NCBI GenBank assembly: GCA_036250195.1
Contig: JAVHZZ010000012.1
Coordinates: 88,864,591 to 88,928,590, forward strand
DNA length: 64,000 nt
Reading direction: 5' to 3'
Origin: Mixophyes australis
Lineage: Eukaryota; Chordata; Amphibia; Anura; Limnodynastidae
Shown: positions 10,575 to 21,112 of the stretch, in pieces
How positions within the stretch are numbered: the first letter of the stretch is position 1
How the letters are laid out: each line of letters begins with the position of its first letter
Notes under the pieces: generated by a model
The model's input: the letters and a program-made list of their open reading frames with translations, nothing else
Database searches by the model: none
What the model was told of the DNA's origin: nothing
Made by a program: the position numbers and the translations under genes

Positions 10575-12413
10575 TTGAGACACCTGAACCAGAGACGTTG
10601 CTTCAGAACTATCTTTCCAGCGATGGAGTGGCGGTTTTTGTTTTTCTTTTGTTCCAGGATTTTCCTTGTTTTTACTTTTTCTAGGACATTCTATTTTTGT
10701 GAAGGAGGATGGAGGACGGAGGAGAGTTCTGGGAGTGATACGGATGAAATAGAGGCCGAAGAAAAGTTAATAGAATATCCTGAGCAGCCCATTATCAAAC
10801 TTGGTCCAGGGGTTATGAAAAGGTCTGCTAGCTCAGGAACTCGGAGGCAGTGTGAGGGGCTATTGTCTGATGAGTATTGTATCTGCAAGTTCTGCAACTC
10901 CCTAGTTGACGAGAGATGCATCCAACGATGCCAGTCCCCCAGTACTCTGAATATAGGCGGGCATCCTTTAGAGGATTATCACTCCCTGGTGGGTAAGGTG
11001 CTAAACCAAACTGAATGTTGGGTGTGCTCTCACGTGCCTCAAGGGCAGCATAACATAGGACTAGTGCCATTCCCGCTAAACATATCCGAAGTACTCGAAT
11101 TAAGGGGTGGGAGGCCCATAGAAGGGAGGTACAATAACACTAGGTCCCCTAGTCTGAGGCTTCGACAATACTCCATAGGCAGATCTTTGCTGTGCCTAAA
11201 CATATCTCATGCAAAGCGCCTGGAGAATTGGGAGGCTGACCTATCAGATCAGACATTGGCTCGCCACACTCATTTTAGAGAGAGACTCACAAGGTCACTA
11301 CTAGGCAGGAATGCTGATGGAAGTCACAAGTTAGGGCGTATAACCAAACATAAGAAGGTATCCATTGGAAAAGTCTCTACAGATAAATGTGAAAATATCA
11401 TTAATGCCGACACATGTCTAGAGCAGATGGAGACACTAGGCATGGGTAGTTTTATCAAAACTCTGTGTGACATAATTCATGGGCATACCGTCCCTTATGT
11501 TCTCCCTGAGGATGTGTATTTTGTTTGTGGAAGAAAAGCTTATTCCTGGGTGACTCCGAGTTCCAAGGGCTTGTGTTTCTTAGCTAAACTGGTTCCTGAA
11601 ATCATGACTATTACTCATGAAGAAATGGTAGATATTCACAAGACTACATCACCACCATACGTACACACACAGTATGAACACTGTGGCAAGAGAAATATGA
11701 TTCCTGGTGAGGAACCCATAGCTACAAAATTGATTAGTGAAACTGCTGGTTTCCAAGTTATGGTTGCTCTAGATCTCACCAGGACCGCTCGGGGAACATT
11801 AAACTTTAAATATATCCAAGACCTAGCTAAATTAATAGATAATATCACCGAGATGTGTGATGACAGTTTCAGGTATACTGGAAGGGAGCTACAAGCGTAC
11901 AAAAAGGAGTTGGTGCAACATAGACTGGTACTAAATTATCTCACCTCTATTACTGGTGGGTACTGTGTGACACTGGCCACCCAGTTCGGTGTCAAATGTT
12001 GCACGTACATTACTAATAATACTGATGACCCTAAAGAGGTTATAGACCGGAAGATGGATGAAATTTTGCAGCTGAAATGGGAATTTCGAAAGAGCCATAA
12101 TTCTTCGTTATATGAGGTCGGGGAAAAGGTGGCGGGTTGGTTCTCATGGTTGAACCCAGCAAAATGGTTCTCCGGTCTGGGGGAGTGGGTACAGGAAATG
12201 ATTGCGAGTGTAGGTAAGCTCCTTCTTCTTATACTGGGTGTCATCTTAGCAATTGGTTTAGTTGTCAAATGTGTTCCTACTGTGTTGAAGTGTGGAAAAC
12301 GGTCTCATGGGAGTAACACTGAGAAAGAGACTGAAAGGGTGGTACCAGATACCGAGATCATGGTCTGTGGAGAAGTATTGTACAATCCTGAACTTGAAAC
12401 GGTGATTGGGTGA
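10575..12413 (+). CDS. env: ERV1 envelope glycoprotein, open reading frame
   Basis: This is an open frame of 612 residues; an internal Met at 10623 begins a strongly hydrophobic signal-peptide-like stretch. Features in order: Cys-rich surface subunit with several N-glycosylation sequons, a basic site reading CGKR at about residue 370 (the same place in ERV2 reads RGKR, a furin-type site), a transmembrane subunit with a Cys pair in VKCCTYI preceded by a Cys ten residues upstream, and a membrane anchor (LLLLILGVILAIGLVV, about residues 548-563) with a roughly 45-residue tail. It must be made from a spliced RNA. The changed basic site in ERV1 may affect processing. The frame is fully open, unlike gag. 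Confidence 0.9.
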   Translation: MRHLNQRRCFRTIFPAMEWRFLFFFCSRIFLVFTFSRTFYFCEGGWRTEESSGSDTDEIEAEEKLIEYPEQPIIKLGPGVMKRSASSGTRRQCEGLLSDEYCICKFCNSLVDERCIQRCQSPSTLNIGGHPLEDYHSLVGKVLNQTECWVCSHVPQGQHNIGLVPFPLNISEVLELRGGRPIEGRYNNTRSPSLRLRQYSIGRSLLCLNISHAKRLENWEADLSDQTLARHTHFRERLTRSLLGRNADGSHKLGRITKHKKVSIGKVSTDKCENIINADTCLEQMETLGMGSFIKTLCDIIHGHTVPYVLPEDVYFVCGRKAYSWVTPSSKGLCFLAKLVPEIMTITHEEMVDIHKTTSPPYVHTQYEHCGKRNMIPGEEPIATKLISETAGFQVMVALDLTRTARGTLNFKYIQDLAKLIDNITEMCDDSFRYTGRELQAYKKELVQHRLVLNYLTSITGGYCVTLATQFGVKCCTYITNNTDDPKEVIDRKMDEILQLKWEFRKSHNSSLYEVGEKVAGWFSWLNPAKWFSGLGEWVQEMIASVGKLLLLILGVILAIGLVVKCVPTVLKCGKRSHGSNTEKETERVVPDTEIMVCGEVLYNPELETVIG

Positions 12414-12430
12414 TAGTTTATTACACTATT

Positions 12431-12442
12431 AAAGGGTGGAAC
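12431..12442 (+). promoter_or_regulatory. ERV1 polypurine-like tract
   Basis: AAAGGGTGGAAC lies directly before the 3' LTR, where plus-strand priming occurs. It is short and interrupted by a T. Confidence 0.5.
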
Positions 12443-13280
12443 TGTCGAAGTCAGTAAATTAGATAAAGTCATTTCAATTAAAGTCTAGCAAACTTGGTTG
12501 TCTTTGTTTGAAAAGATGCGTACGGTACGCATCGACGTACAAGGGCACGCTACGGCGTGAAAGGGCGTACGCATCCACTACACGTGGCAGCAACAGTAAT
12601 TGGTCTTTTACCATACATTCGCACAAACACGCATACTTATAAAATAGTACACATTAATGGTAGTTGCAACACATAGTCAGTTATGTCGAAATATAGTAGT
12701 ATTTATATGTTATATCAGAGTTACATGCATATTAGTGAAATACACGGAACGGGTTAAAGGAATAACATCATGAGTGGTATCATAATGAACCTTGTTACAT
12801 ATCCTACTGTTTGGTTCACTCTGCGAGGGAATCGCAGAGTGCATACGCAAGTTATGAATGATAGGGAATTATGAACTACTTAAGACTAAGGAATCCTGGC
12901 GGGAAGAGCAGAGCATACCCCCTGCAGAGATGACCCCCTCCTTTGGATTCCTTAGGATGAACCAGCCAATGATTGACGACCCCTTGGACATTCCTGAGAC
13001 CCGGACCAATAGATGCAAGCCATACCATCTTCATTGTATTACTGTATTTGATTGTGTATATAAGCAGCAGCTTGTGATCCAGAGTGCAGACATCTTGTCC
13101 CCAGACTTCAGGATTGAATGACTGCACTGGATCCAGAGCGCCTGCGATAAGTAACGGCTGTATTAACTATTACTTCGCTTGAGCATATTTTTCCACTTAT
13201 TGTGAATAAATCTTTGTGCTTTGGAAACACAAATCGAGGTTCGACAATCGTTATTGGTTAGCGACGATACGCACATAACA
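12443..13280 (+). repeat. ERV1 3' LTR
   Basis: 838 bp, same ends as the 5' LTR. TATATAAG is at 13057-13064 and AATAAA at 13205-13210. It is followed by the TSD copy GTCT (13281-13284). Confidence 0.95.
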
Positions 13281-13284
13281 GTCT

Positions 13285-13544
13285 ATATCCTGAACAGGCA
13301 AACGACTGGACATGAGAATTGCCACTCCCAGGGACTTATTTTCCGCATTGTTGCTCATAAAGACATGTGGGAATTGGCGGCTGCTCAACCTAGGAGCAGA
13401 ACCTTGCTTGAAATGAGTTTCCTGTAAAAAGGCTACGTCAATTTTTTTGGCCTTAAGGTCGCGCAATAAACGGGACCGCTTTTCCGGGACATTTAGACCC
13501 TTAACGTTAAGGGTAACGCATTTAAGTCTACCCACCATTACCAA
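13285..13544 (-). pseudogene. L1 ORF2, N-terminal endonuclease part
   Basis: Starts MVMVGRLKCVTLNVKGLN, the usual opening of an L1 endonuclease, with the catalytic-site block FLQETHF near residue 39. ERV1 interrupts it after VQDI. The remaining ORF2 continues in frame at 4230 going down. Confidence 0.85.
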
Positions 13545-14281
13545 GCAGTTCTAGGTATTTACCTGTGTACCACCACAAGGGGAAAGTGTGTATGAACCCA
13601 TAGGTGAATTGTAGTGGGGGGGAATTGAAGAAAGTAGGAATGAAGGGGGAGGGGAGAAGGTCAGGAAGCCATAAGTGCTTAGACTGAAGTATCAGTATCA
13701 GCAAAGAGCTACTAATCATTGGCAATTTTGTAAGACTGTTCCGGCATACCATATAGGATCGTGATCCAAACATGGTCCGGAATATAGCACTCGGTCTTGG
13801 AGCCCTGAGGAGGGCAGTAAACAGCGACAATCAAACAAACATAGATAGATGGTCCGCATCTCGTCCTCAGCAGGGTCCCGGGTATTCTCAGCCCAGGTCC
13901 CTATCTTCCAGGGAGGTGTAGGACCTCTGTTACTTATATGTACTAACATATTCAATTTTTGTAAAGAGAACAACAAACAACTATGCATGAACACACAGCT
14001 AATCGAAAATACTTGAACATTATAATATTGGAAAACATTATAACACTATAACCTTAGAAATCTATAGAAAAACTTTTAGAAAAATATTGATGAGCTAGGC
14101 AGATCTATATTGGACACTAGCAGTTGTAAATAGCATATCAGAGATGAAGGGGATAAAGTAGGCAAAGGTAGGATAGGAATATTCTCGCCCAAGGGAAGCT
14201 ATTCACGGTAGCAGGTCTTTAGTTGGGTCTTATGAGAGGTTCTCCTCCTAAGGGTGAAGTCTCGCACTCATTTGTGCGTAT
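13545..14281 (-). other. L1 inter-ORF spacer
   Basis: About 740 bp between ORF1 stop and ORF2 start on the minus strand. I see no coding potential related to L1 proteins. The length is long for an L1 spacer, so some of it may be decayed coding sequence or an old insertion. Confidence 0.5.
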
Positions 14282-15359
14282 TCAAGTGTTCCCTTGTGCC
14301 TGCTGATTCAGACGCTTTTGGGGTGACCGCTTGGATCTACTTGGAAATTGGAACCTATCATCGTGTTGGGACTCCATTACCGGATACAAACGTTGATGGG
14401 ACTCCTGCCATTCAGCTAGAGTGATTAAAGGAATGTTCAGAGTGGTACAGCAGTCTGGCAAGTCTGGTGGAATCCTGAGGACCGCCAGTTTCCCTTCATG
14501 TGTAACTTGCAGTTGGAGCGGGAAGCCCCATCTGTATTTAATCGATTTTTTCCGGAGCTCCTCCGTAAGGGGTTTAAGTAACCTCCGAAATTGTAGGGTT
14601 TGCCAAGATAGATCTTGGAATATGTGGATTTCCTGACCGTTGAACTCCACTCCTTGGAGACCCCTTAGCTTGCGGACGATTTCATCCTTCTGTGTGTAAT
14701 AGTGGAGACGGCATATAACATCTCTAGGCCTTTCCGTTGGGGACCCCCTTGGGCGTAATGCTCTATGCGCCCTGTCAAATACGATTATATTGTCGGATGG
14801 TAATTCTAGGACCTCATTAAACATCTTTGTCAAAGCATCAATAAGGCCCTGTGGGGGGACGTCTTCTGGCAAACCCCGTATCCGCAGATTATTACGGCGA
14901 CTTTGATTGTCTAGATCGTCCATCTTTTGCTGGAATCCCTGCAAGGCCTTTGCCTGTTCCGCCACCGTCTTTTCTAGAGCTGTAACACAATCGATGGCCA
15001 AGGTGGGCGATATCTGCTTGCAGTGTGGCCACTTCTTGGTGTACAATCTCTTGTAATTTTGCTTCTAATGCTTCAAAATCTTTTTTAGAGGGTAGCTCTT
15101 GCTTAGTTGGGAGGGACTTAAGCATCCTTAAAACTTGTGACAAATCGGGTTGCTCTGTTATCCCAGTCCCCTTCTGGCGACGTGTTTCGTCCTGTCGTGG
15201 GTCAGGTGATGTTGATCCAGAAGCAACGGAAGGAGATGCCATTTCTGGTTCTTCCGTGGCCACAGGGGTTTTTACATATGAGCGAAGGTCAGAACGTTGA
15301 GGGGTCTCTTGTGATTTTCCTTGATTTTTCTTAGCTGAGTTTTTACGGTCTTTGCCCAT
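14282..15359 (-). pseudogene. L1 ORF1 (RNA-binding chaperone), one frame break
   Basis: ORF1 proteins trimerise and bind the element RNA. The start at 15359 reads MGKDRKNSAKKNQGKSQ, a basic, low-complexity N-terminus. A coiled-coil region follows (LPTKQELPSKKDFEALEAKL; ALEKTVAEQAKALQGFQQK), then the RRM-like core (NNLRIRGLPEDV, DRAHRAL, RPRDVICRLHYY) and C-terminal domain (IFQDLSWQTLQFRRLLKPL). There is a one-base frame break near 14998, between ADIAHLG and CVTALEKT. Otherwise it is open to a stop at 14282. Confidence 0.85.
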
Positions 15360-16194
15360 CAAGACGATTCTATGTGTGTTCAGCAATTTGTTCAAGGTAT
15401 AATACTCATTGCAGGTAGTACATAATGTTGAGGTAAGACTGCCGCTATTCACCCCTCCTCATGATTGGTCTAGGCGGCCATCTCGCAGGACGCGATCCGT
15501 GGTCTGTTTAAAGGAATATTACCATGTGTCCAGTGCGGCCCTATTCTGGACAAAGAGCCAGCTTCCCAAGGGCAGAATTTATATACTAGTTGGCTTTGTA
15601 AACTTAGGTTGAATAATGTAGTGTAGTAGTGAGTGTCTGCCACCGGATGTCAGTGTTGCTACATCAGAAAGACTCAATCCAGGTCTGTTACACGTTAAAT
15701 CTGAGCAGAAATATTTCCACTGGATGTAGCCTGGTATTTAGCAGGTGATTACTCCTTTCTGTAAGGGTTCTATATTACAGCCCTGCTATCTGTAGGAAGC
15801 CAACTTCTCTCCTTCAGGCATCCCAGACATACAAACAGCTTGTACCTTATTTTGGTGTCTCGCAGCGTCAGCGAGGCCAAAGTGTCAGCAGCTGAGGGAT
15901 CTGTTTTGTGCTGCAACGAGCGTTTGAGTGCTAGTATGCAGGGGGGGGGGGGGGGCGGGGCTGCCCCGTTTAATCCAGACCACTGATTGACGTTGGGGAC
16001 TCCCCGCGGTGCCGCCGCAACCACCCACAATCTCTCCTCCGTACCTTGTGGCTGACAGGCTGCCGCGCCCGCTAAGCTGCCCCGCCAAGAGGGATCCTGA
16101 CAAGCGGGGACGATTGGATGCCCGCCAAATAGGTAAGCCCCAGATCCGGATATGTATGGACCCGCTCGTGATGTTCAACCTTAGGATGGGGGTC
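15360..16194 (-). other. L1 5' UTR / promoter region
   Basis: About 835 bp upstream of ORF1 up to the TSD. It includes a run of about 13 G with a GC-rich flank at 15941-15960. No ORF of interest. An internal RNA polymerase II promoter is expected here by family; no specific site is claimed. Confidence 0.6.
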
Positions 16195-16209
16195 GGTTTT
16201 AATACTTTT
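16195..16209. repeat. L1 target-site duplication, right copy
   Basis: Exact copy of the 15-mer at 383-397, marking the L1 5' end as near full length. Confidence 0.85.
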
Positions 16210-16487
16210 AATGTTGAAATTGGCCATACGTGATGTATGATGTTTTGGTGCATCTAGTAATGTAACTTTCTTAATCTGTATATTGCCAAAGAGTCTCCAT
16301 CCACGTCAGATCTCTGGAGAGACCACATAGGACCAACAGCTCCTTAATCAAACATGTCCCATTGTATAACAGGTCTGGGGATCTCCCCAGGAAATCCTAC
16401 TTGTTACATGAATATGGGGGGTCTGAAGCATTTAAATGTTTTATAACAAGATCCACAGCTAATTTAGTGTGTCCCATGACATCTCTG
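16210..16487. other. unannotated host flank of the L1 insertion
   Basis: This would have continued the zinc-finger pseudogene of 1-397 before the L1 insertion, but no zinc-finger codons were recognised on the minus strand. It may be an intron or a deletion junction. Confidence 0.3.
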
Positions 16488-16865
16488 CAGTGTAAGGTGT
16501 TGTCAGGGGCGGAGCTATATCTGTAAGACCAATAGTTGTGGGAGACTACGGGAAAATGGCCGCCGCTGTCCTGCACTGAGGACAATACAGAGATGAAAAT
16601 GATTTTTCTCATTATTAAAACCACAGTCTTCCCTCTCATCTGTGTAAAACACCCCTCCCGCTGTAACTATCCCCCCTCGCCCATATTAGATGGATGTCTA
16701 TTAGATACATAACCTCCATCTGTTTGGCAACAACTTAATCGGTAGAGTAAGTTTCTATAACTACTGTCCTCAGTGCAGGACAGCGGGGGCCATTTTCCCG
16801 TAGTCTCCCACAACTATTGGTCTTACAGATATATCTCCGCCCCTGACAACAACTTACACTGTACA
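16488..16865. repeat. inverted repeat with 182-bp spacer, promoter-like
   Basis: The left arm 16488-16583 is the reverse complement of the right arm 16766-16865 with only a few mismatches. Both arms, read outward, contain a CCAT/GGCCATTTTCCC segment, TCCCACAACTATTGGTC (an inverted CCAAT box) and CCGCCCC (GC box-like). Such a head-to-head duplication would give two divergent promoters or first exons. The left arm points toward the zinc-finger remnant, the right arm toward 16896. No transcript evidence. Confidence 0.55.
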
Positions 16866-16895
16866 GGGGGCGGAGCCACATCCTCCTCAGCCGCC

Positions 16896-16957
16896 ATGTC
16901 AGAGCCTGGAGCGCCGCCCTCAGTCTGTACAACATCCGGGCCCTGTACAAGGCTGAG
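16896..16957 (+). CDS. candidate first coding exon, uncertain
   Basis: ATG in a strong context (GCCGCCATG) opens 20 codons plus two bases (MSEPGAPPSVCTTSGPCTRL) and meets a donor-like GAG|GTAATA at 16957/16958. It lies just downstream of the right arm of the inverted repeat. There is no recognisable domain, and no acceptor exon can be assigned. It may be a first exon of a zinc-finger gene or simply chance. Confidence 0.2.
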
Positions 16958-18085
16958 GTAATAATATAGTTCCCCCATGTTTATGTGCAGCCTCCCGGCC
17001 ATCAGGGCCTCATACAGAATCCATCCCCTTATACATATCACATAGACTATTAGTTTATGTCCCTTCCCACCCTACATGTCAGCACCATCAGTCCCCACAG
17101 CCAGTGTCTGACTGGGTCCTGCTGCAAAGCCCCCAGTGGTTATTCCTCAGACCACCTCCCATGAGAGCCACATCCATAAACACCTCCATATACACACACA
17201 GTTCTTACTGAAGGACACAGTGACCCATGTCTGCCCATCCACAGTCCCCCTCGCACCATCCACTATACTGTGTTCTATCTATGTGTAATTGTCACAGTAT
17301 AGACCCCATTCCATGGTAGGTACAGCGTAGGGTCTACTGCCCATGTGACATTGTCACATTCCCAGTCTCCTCTTACACTCAGTACTCAGGGGTCCCACCG
17401 CCTACAACGTACTAAGCCCAAGAGTCCTCCTGCAGCCACACAGACCCCATATGTTACATTATACTATGTATTATACATTTATATCACAACCTTAAGTCAC
17501 TGTTCCCAGTCTCCCTCTGACACGTAGACAGAATGATCTCTAAGACGTGACCCAGTAAGTCCCCAACCATCGCCCCCTAATCCCAGGAACATAGTGAGTC
17601 CCTCCTGCTCCTCATATAACATAGTATGCAACATAATATTCATTAGGTCAACTAAGCAATGAAATGTAAAATAATATCATACACACATTTTTAATCAAGT
17701 AAAAAAAAATAATGACATCAGTTTTTACATTGGTGTCTAGCTGCTTCTAGGCTTATACATCATGTATGTTTATCTAATGTATTTATATGTTTGTGTGTTA
17801 TATATTTATGTGTATAGATAGATATCTAATGTGACTGTACAGATGTATGTGACAGAACAGATAGGTGAACATGTTAGAAATGGCTGTGACACTATGTGAC
17901 AGATACATCCTGTATATGGCACCGTCTCTTACCTGGCAGCGGGGCTAGAAGCACCAGCACATCCATGTGGGCAGCTGAGGGTCACGTAGAAAACAGGATT
18001 TATTGCTAAGTGAAGGCGAGAGCCGTACGGGAGTTATCAGCTGGTATATTCTACCCTGCACTTGTATCTAATACTGTATTATGCA
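16958..18085. other. no recognised gene; simple AT-rich spacer
   Basis: Short frames only. From 17640 to 17900 it is AT-rich with TATGT-type low-complexity sequence. Nothing supported. Confidence 0.4.
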
Positions 18086-18391
18086 CTTCATCTTCATCAG
18101 CTATTTATATAGCGCCACTAATTCGCAGCGCTGTACAGAGAACTCACATCTGTCCCTGCCCCATTGGAGTTTACAGTCTAAATTCCCTAACACACACACA
18201 CACAGATACTAAGGTCAATTTAATAGCAGCCAATTAACCTACCAGTATGTTTTTGGAGTGTGGGAGGAAATCGGACCACCCCAGGAAACCCACACAAACA
18301 CGGGGAGAACATACAACTCCACATAGATAAGGCCATGGTCAGGAATTGTACTTATGACCCCGGTGCTAACCACTGAGCCACCGTGCTGCCC
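18086..18391 (-). mobile_element. tRNA-headed SINE with L2-like tail
   Basis: On the minus strand it begins at 18391 with GGGCAGCACGGTGGCTCAG, a tRNA-like A box (TGGCTCAGTGGTTAGCAC) and a weaker B box. A central region follows (GGAGTTGTATGTTCTCCCCG, GGTTTCCTGGGGTGG), then a tail ending CAGCGCTGCGAATTAGTGG and a short TGATGA-type run. This is the plan of V-SINE/DANA-like elements whose tail is copied from an L2-type LINE. The tail is the same sequence found in the last exon of the zinc-finger gene at 50783-50862. Confidence 0.75.
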
Positions 18392-18775
18392 ATGCTTATG
18401 TATAAGCATGAATACCTCCATAATACTGATCACTGTGTATAGCTCCCCTCACACCAGAGAGACACTGACAGACTGAGAACCTGCTGTATGAGGTGCGGCA
18501 TAGCTGCAGATGGTCTCTACAGATCTCCCCTGTTACTACTGACCTGTCCAAGCAGGAGGGAAGAGGGGATGGGAAGGTGATAAAGAGAATATGATCTCTA
18601 GCGCTACTTGTTCTTATTGCAGAAATAGGTGTTATATTAAAGCAGGAAGTGCACAGTAAGAGCAGGCAGTGTGAGGACAGCAATCTGAAGAACATTTACA
18701 CCAGAGTAACGGAACTTGCACAAGACAATATAAACTGTTGTATGGTAATTTCAATTACTTTATAGCAGACGGAGC

Positions 18776-18903
18776 ACCAGAGGAAACCCACGCAAACACG
18801 GTAAGAACATAGAAACTTCACACAGATAAGGCCATGGTAGGGAATCAAACTCATGACCCCATTGCTGTGAGGCAGAAGTGCTGGCCACTAAGTCACTGTG
18901 CAC
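18776..18903 (-). mobile_element. partial SINE (head and central region)
   Basis: Contains the same head/centre as the SINE at 18086-18391, e.g. GAGGAAACCCACGCAAACAC and CCACTAAGTCACTGTGC on the plus strand; the tail is missing. Confidence 0.65.
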
Positions 18904-18988
18904 ATGCGTAATGTAATTGAATGTCCATTTACACAACACTTAGACCTTATTAAAGTGACCTTGTAAACTGAACGAGATCTACTGGTAG

Positions 18989-19759
18989 TGTCACACGCCG
19001 GACTTCCGCTGTCTCCCCGGGAGCCGGCGCCTGTGTCCGCTGACCCCGGAGGCCTCCTCCATCAGGATCCCTCCTATTAAGTAAAAGTCACTTACCTGGG
19101 TCCACGCCGCTGCAACCATCCAGCGCTGTCTCTCCCCTTCTTCCGTTCGGCGCTCAGTGGTTCTGCGCATGCGCAGAACTGTCTAGCTGTTTTCTGTGCT
19201 CTCACTGCCCTCTATTGGCTGCCTAATAGGAACTGCACTGTATCTACCCCCTCTGACCAGAACTCAATGCTGGTTCTTTCAGTCAGTCCCTGACTCTAGT
19301 ATTGGATACAGCTCCTGTGTTTTTGCTCTCCTCCGAGTTTCCAAACTGCTATCTCTCCGGGAAAACCACCTCTAGGTGGCTACGCTACCGAAGTTCCGGT
19401 CAGCACCTCCAGGTGGCAACTTTATTCTATTTCTGCAAACCAGATTCCGCGTGACTATGTGCAGTACTTCCCTACTATTTCCACTCCCAAGTGGCAACGT
19501 TGCTGAACATTCCGGCTAATCACCGGTATCAAGTGGCAAGTCTTTTACTAACTGATTCTACGCTCCGTCTGTTATGTTTCACTGGGAACTTCCTTAGGGG
19601 ACCGTGATCTGCAAGTGGAAGCCGCAAAAGCCCATATTCCCTTGCGGGAATCACTGGTGAACACCTTTCACTTGTTAGACTCCGCGCCCCTAGCGAGAGT
19701 AACGCCAATCCCGGCTGAACTACCAGGATCCGGTTGAAAACCCTCTGGTAAACGTGACA
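18989..19759 (-). mobile_element. solo LTR, 771 bp, TSD GGTAG
   Basis: The ends are TGTCACACG...AACGTGACA and are flanked by GGTAG at 18984-18988 and 19760-19764. A 5-bp TSD and TG/CA ends fit a Ty3/gypsy-type or similar LTR. Orientation is assigned weakly from a CCAAT-like box and a CAGGTAAGT donor-like site on the minus strand. There is no internal coding region. Confidence 0.7.
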
Positions 19760-19899
19760 GGTAGATTGCGATCAACTGTTTGAGTCCACCGCTTATAGCT
19801 GCAGCGCGGTCCGACAGCCCTTACAATAGCCACCTATAGGCTCCTCTAGATACTCCCCCTGATCATACATGGACATCTATATCATCTGGTCCTTCCCCG

Positions 19900-20002
19900 C
19901 TACACCTCCCACACGCTTACACCTCCCACACGCTTACACCTCCCACACGCTTACACCTCCCACACGCTTACACCTCCCACACGCTTACACCTCCCACACG
20001 CT
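19900..20002. repeat. 17-bp minisatellite
   Basis: About six copies of ACCTCCCACACGCTTAC, nearly perfect. Confidence 0.9.
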
Positions 20003-20048
20003 ATTTACATGCCGCCACTCCTACTACACAGTCACTTACACTATATCT

Positions 20049-20082
20049 GTGACGAAAGGCCACAACCAGGACGAAACGCGTT
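20049..20082 (+). ncRNA. degenerate hammerhead-ribozyme-like motif
   Basis: Has TGACGA (20050-20055, first core C replaced by G), then ACGAAACGCGTT (20071-20082), with the GAAA core and a minimal palindromic stem III ACGCGT. Stem I does not pair convincingly. Such motifs mark Penelope-like elements; the surrounding few hundred bases may be a relic of one. Confidence 0.35.
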
Positions 20083-21106
20083 GGAGTTTGAAGACGCCCC
20101 CACAGCCAGCAGCATTGTGTCCCCCAGCTCCTGCCCTCCCCATTACTCCCAGAGGTCCACTGAGTGCAGCCGCTGGGCAGCAGGTTTCTTACACAGCGGA
20201 GGAGCTCAGACAACACGTGCACCGCATCCCACCTGTACTATAGCTGCCCCCCCCCCACCTCACTCTACCATGCATCACATTCCTAACCATAATACTCTGT
20301 ACTTTATTACTGTTACTGTGGTATATGTAGATTAGAATAAACACGCTGACCGCTTGGATAGGTTATAGGATCAGCAGCCGCTGAGCCGTCTACTTCTGAG
20401 CTCATGTATATAATACAGAAGGGGAGAGTTAAGCACATGATATAATACATTTCTCAGAACACTCTCCTAACGTCTCCCTCTGCAGAACTACTAAGTAATC
20501 CACATATACTACTATTACTAATATAACTATTGTATTGTTCTTCCCACTGGTTAGATAGCTCCCGTTATCTGCCACGTTTACACCTCACATCTCCCTGATC
20601 CTGAACTGGCCCCAATCAGGCGGAACTGACTGTGTTTAAGTGAAAATATAATCATCTAACACAATCTAACAGTAAAGGTAATAAGAGCTACTAAACCAAC
20701 CCAAAGAGCTAACCAAGCTGTAAATGCAAAAGAGATAGAAGAAAAAAACTAGATAAAAAGGCAAAAGAGTTGTAAATGCTTGAAAGAAGAACATAGAGAA
20801 AGTACTTGAACATCACCACTTTCATCTTTTTATTTGGGGGGGGGGGATCCAAAACACACCACCCACATTCTGTGACTCATCTCCCATCTGTTTCCTCAGT
20901 AGGACGAACTATATCGGACTTGCCACAAAACAAGTGCACCAATACCCCAACAAGAGGAATATAACCTAGCAACCACTTCACTCCGGAGGAACACCAAATA
21001 TTATCCACCCCAGGACCACTCTACTGAACTAAACAGGAAGATAAAGAACCAAACGAGAGGAACGTCTACCGACAACTTTGTCACTAAAGAATTAAGACGT
21101 AAGTGA
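20083..21106. other. no recognised gene
   Basis: Includes C-run 20246-20255 and G-run 20837-20846. There is an AATAAA near 20337 but no linked coding exon. Nothing else supported. Confidence 0.35.
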
Positions 21107-21112
21107 CAAACA

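Larger units (their letters stand above)
4231..13280 (+). mobile_element. ERV1: near-complete class-I-like endogenous retrovirus
   Basis: Layout: 5' LTR (4231-5068), primer-binding site, about 1 kb leader, gag remnants (6082-6890), pro-pol after an in-frame UAG (6891-10565), env (10575-12413), polypurine-like tract, 3' LTR (12443-13280). It has a 4-bp TSD. The two LTRs differ at three positions by eye over 838 bp, so the insertion is recent. Gag is internally deleted and frame-shifted while pol and env are open, so this copy cannot make a normal Gag. It sits within the endonuclease part of an L1 ORF2, in the opposite orientation to the L1. The UAG separation of gag and pol in one frame and the single-knuckle nucleocapsid point to the gamma/epsilon-retrovirus side; no exact genus is claimed. 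Confidence 0.95.
398..16194 (-). mobile_element. L1/Tx1-type LINE, near full length, interrupted by ERV1
   Basis: On the minus strand the order is 5' UTR (16194-15360), ORF1 (15359-14282), a long inter-ORF spacer (14281-13545), ORF2 (13544-13285, then 4230-680 after removing ERV1), 3' UTR (679-419) and poly(A) (418-398). The 15-bp TSD shows ordinary target-primed insertion. Without ERV1 the element is about 6.75 kb. Both ORFs carry single-base frame breaks, so it is not autonomous now. The 3' UTR starts with a C-run on the minus strand (G-run at 667-678), like the L1 at 26592-28320. Confidence 0.9.
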
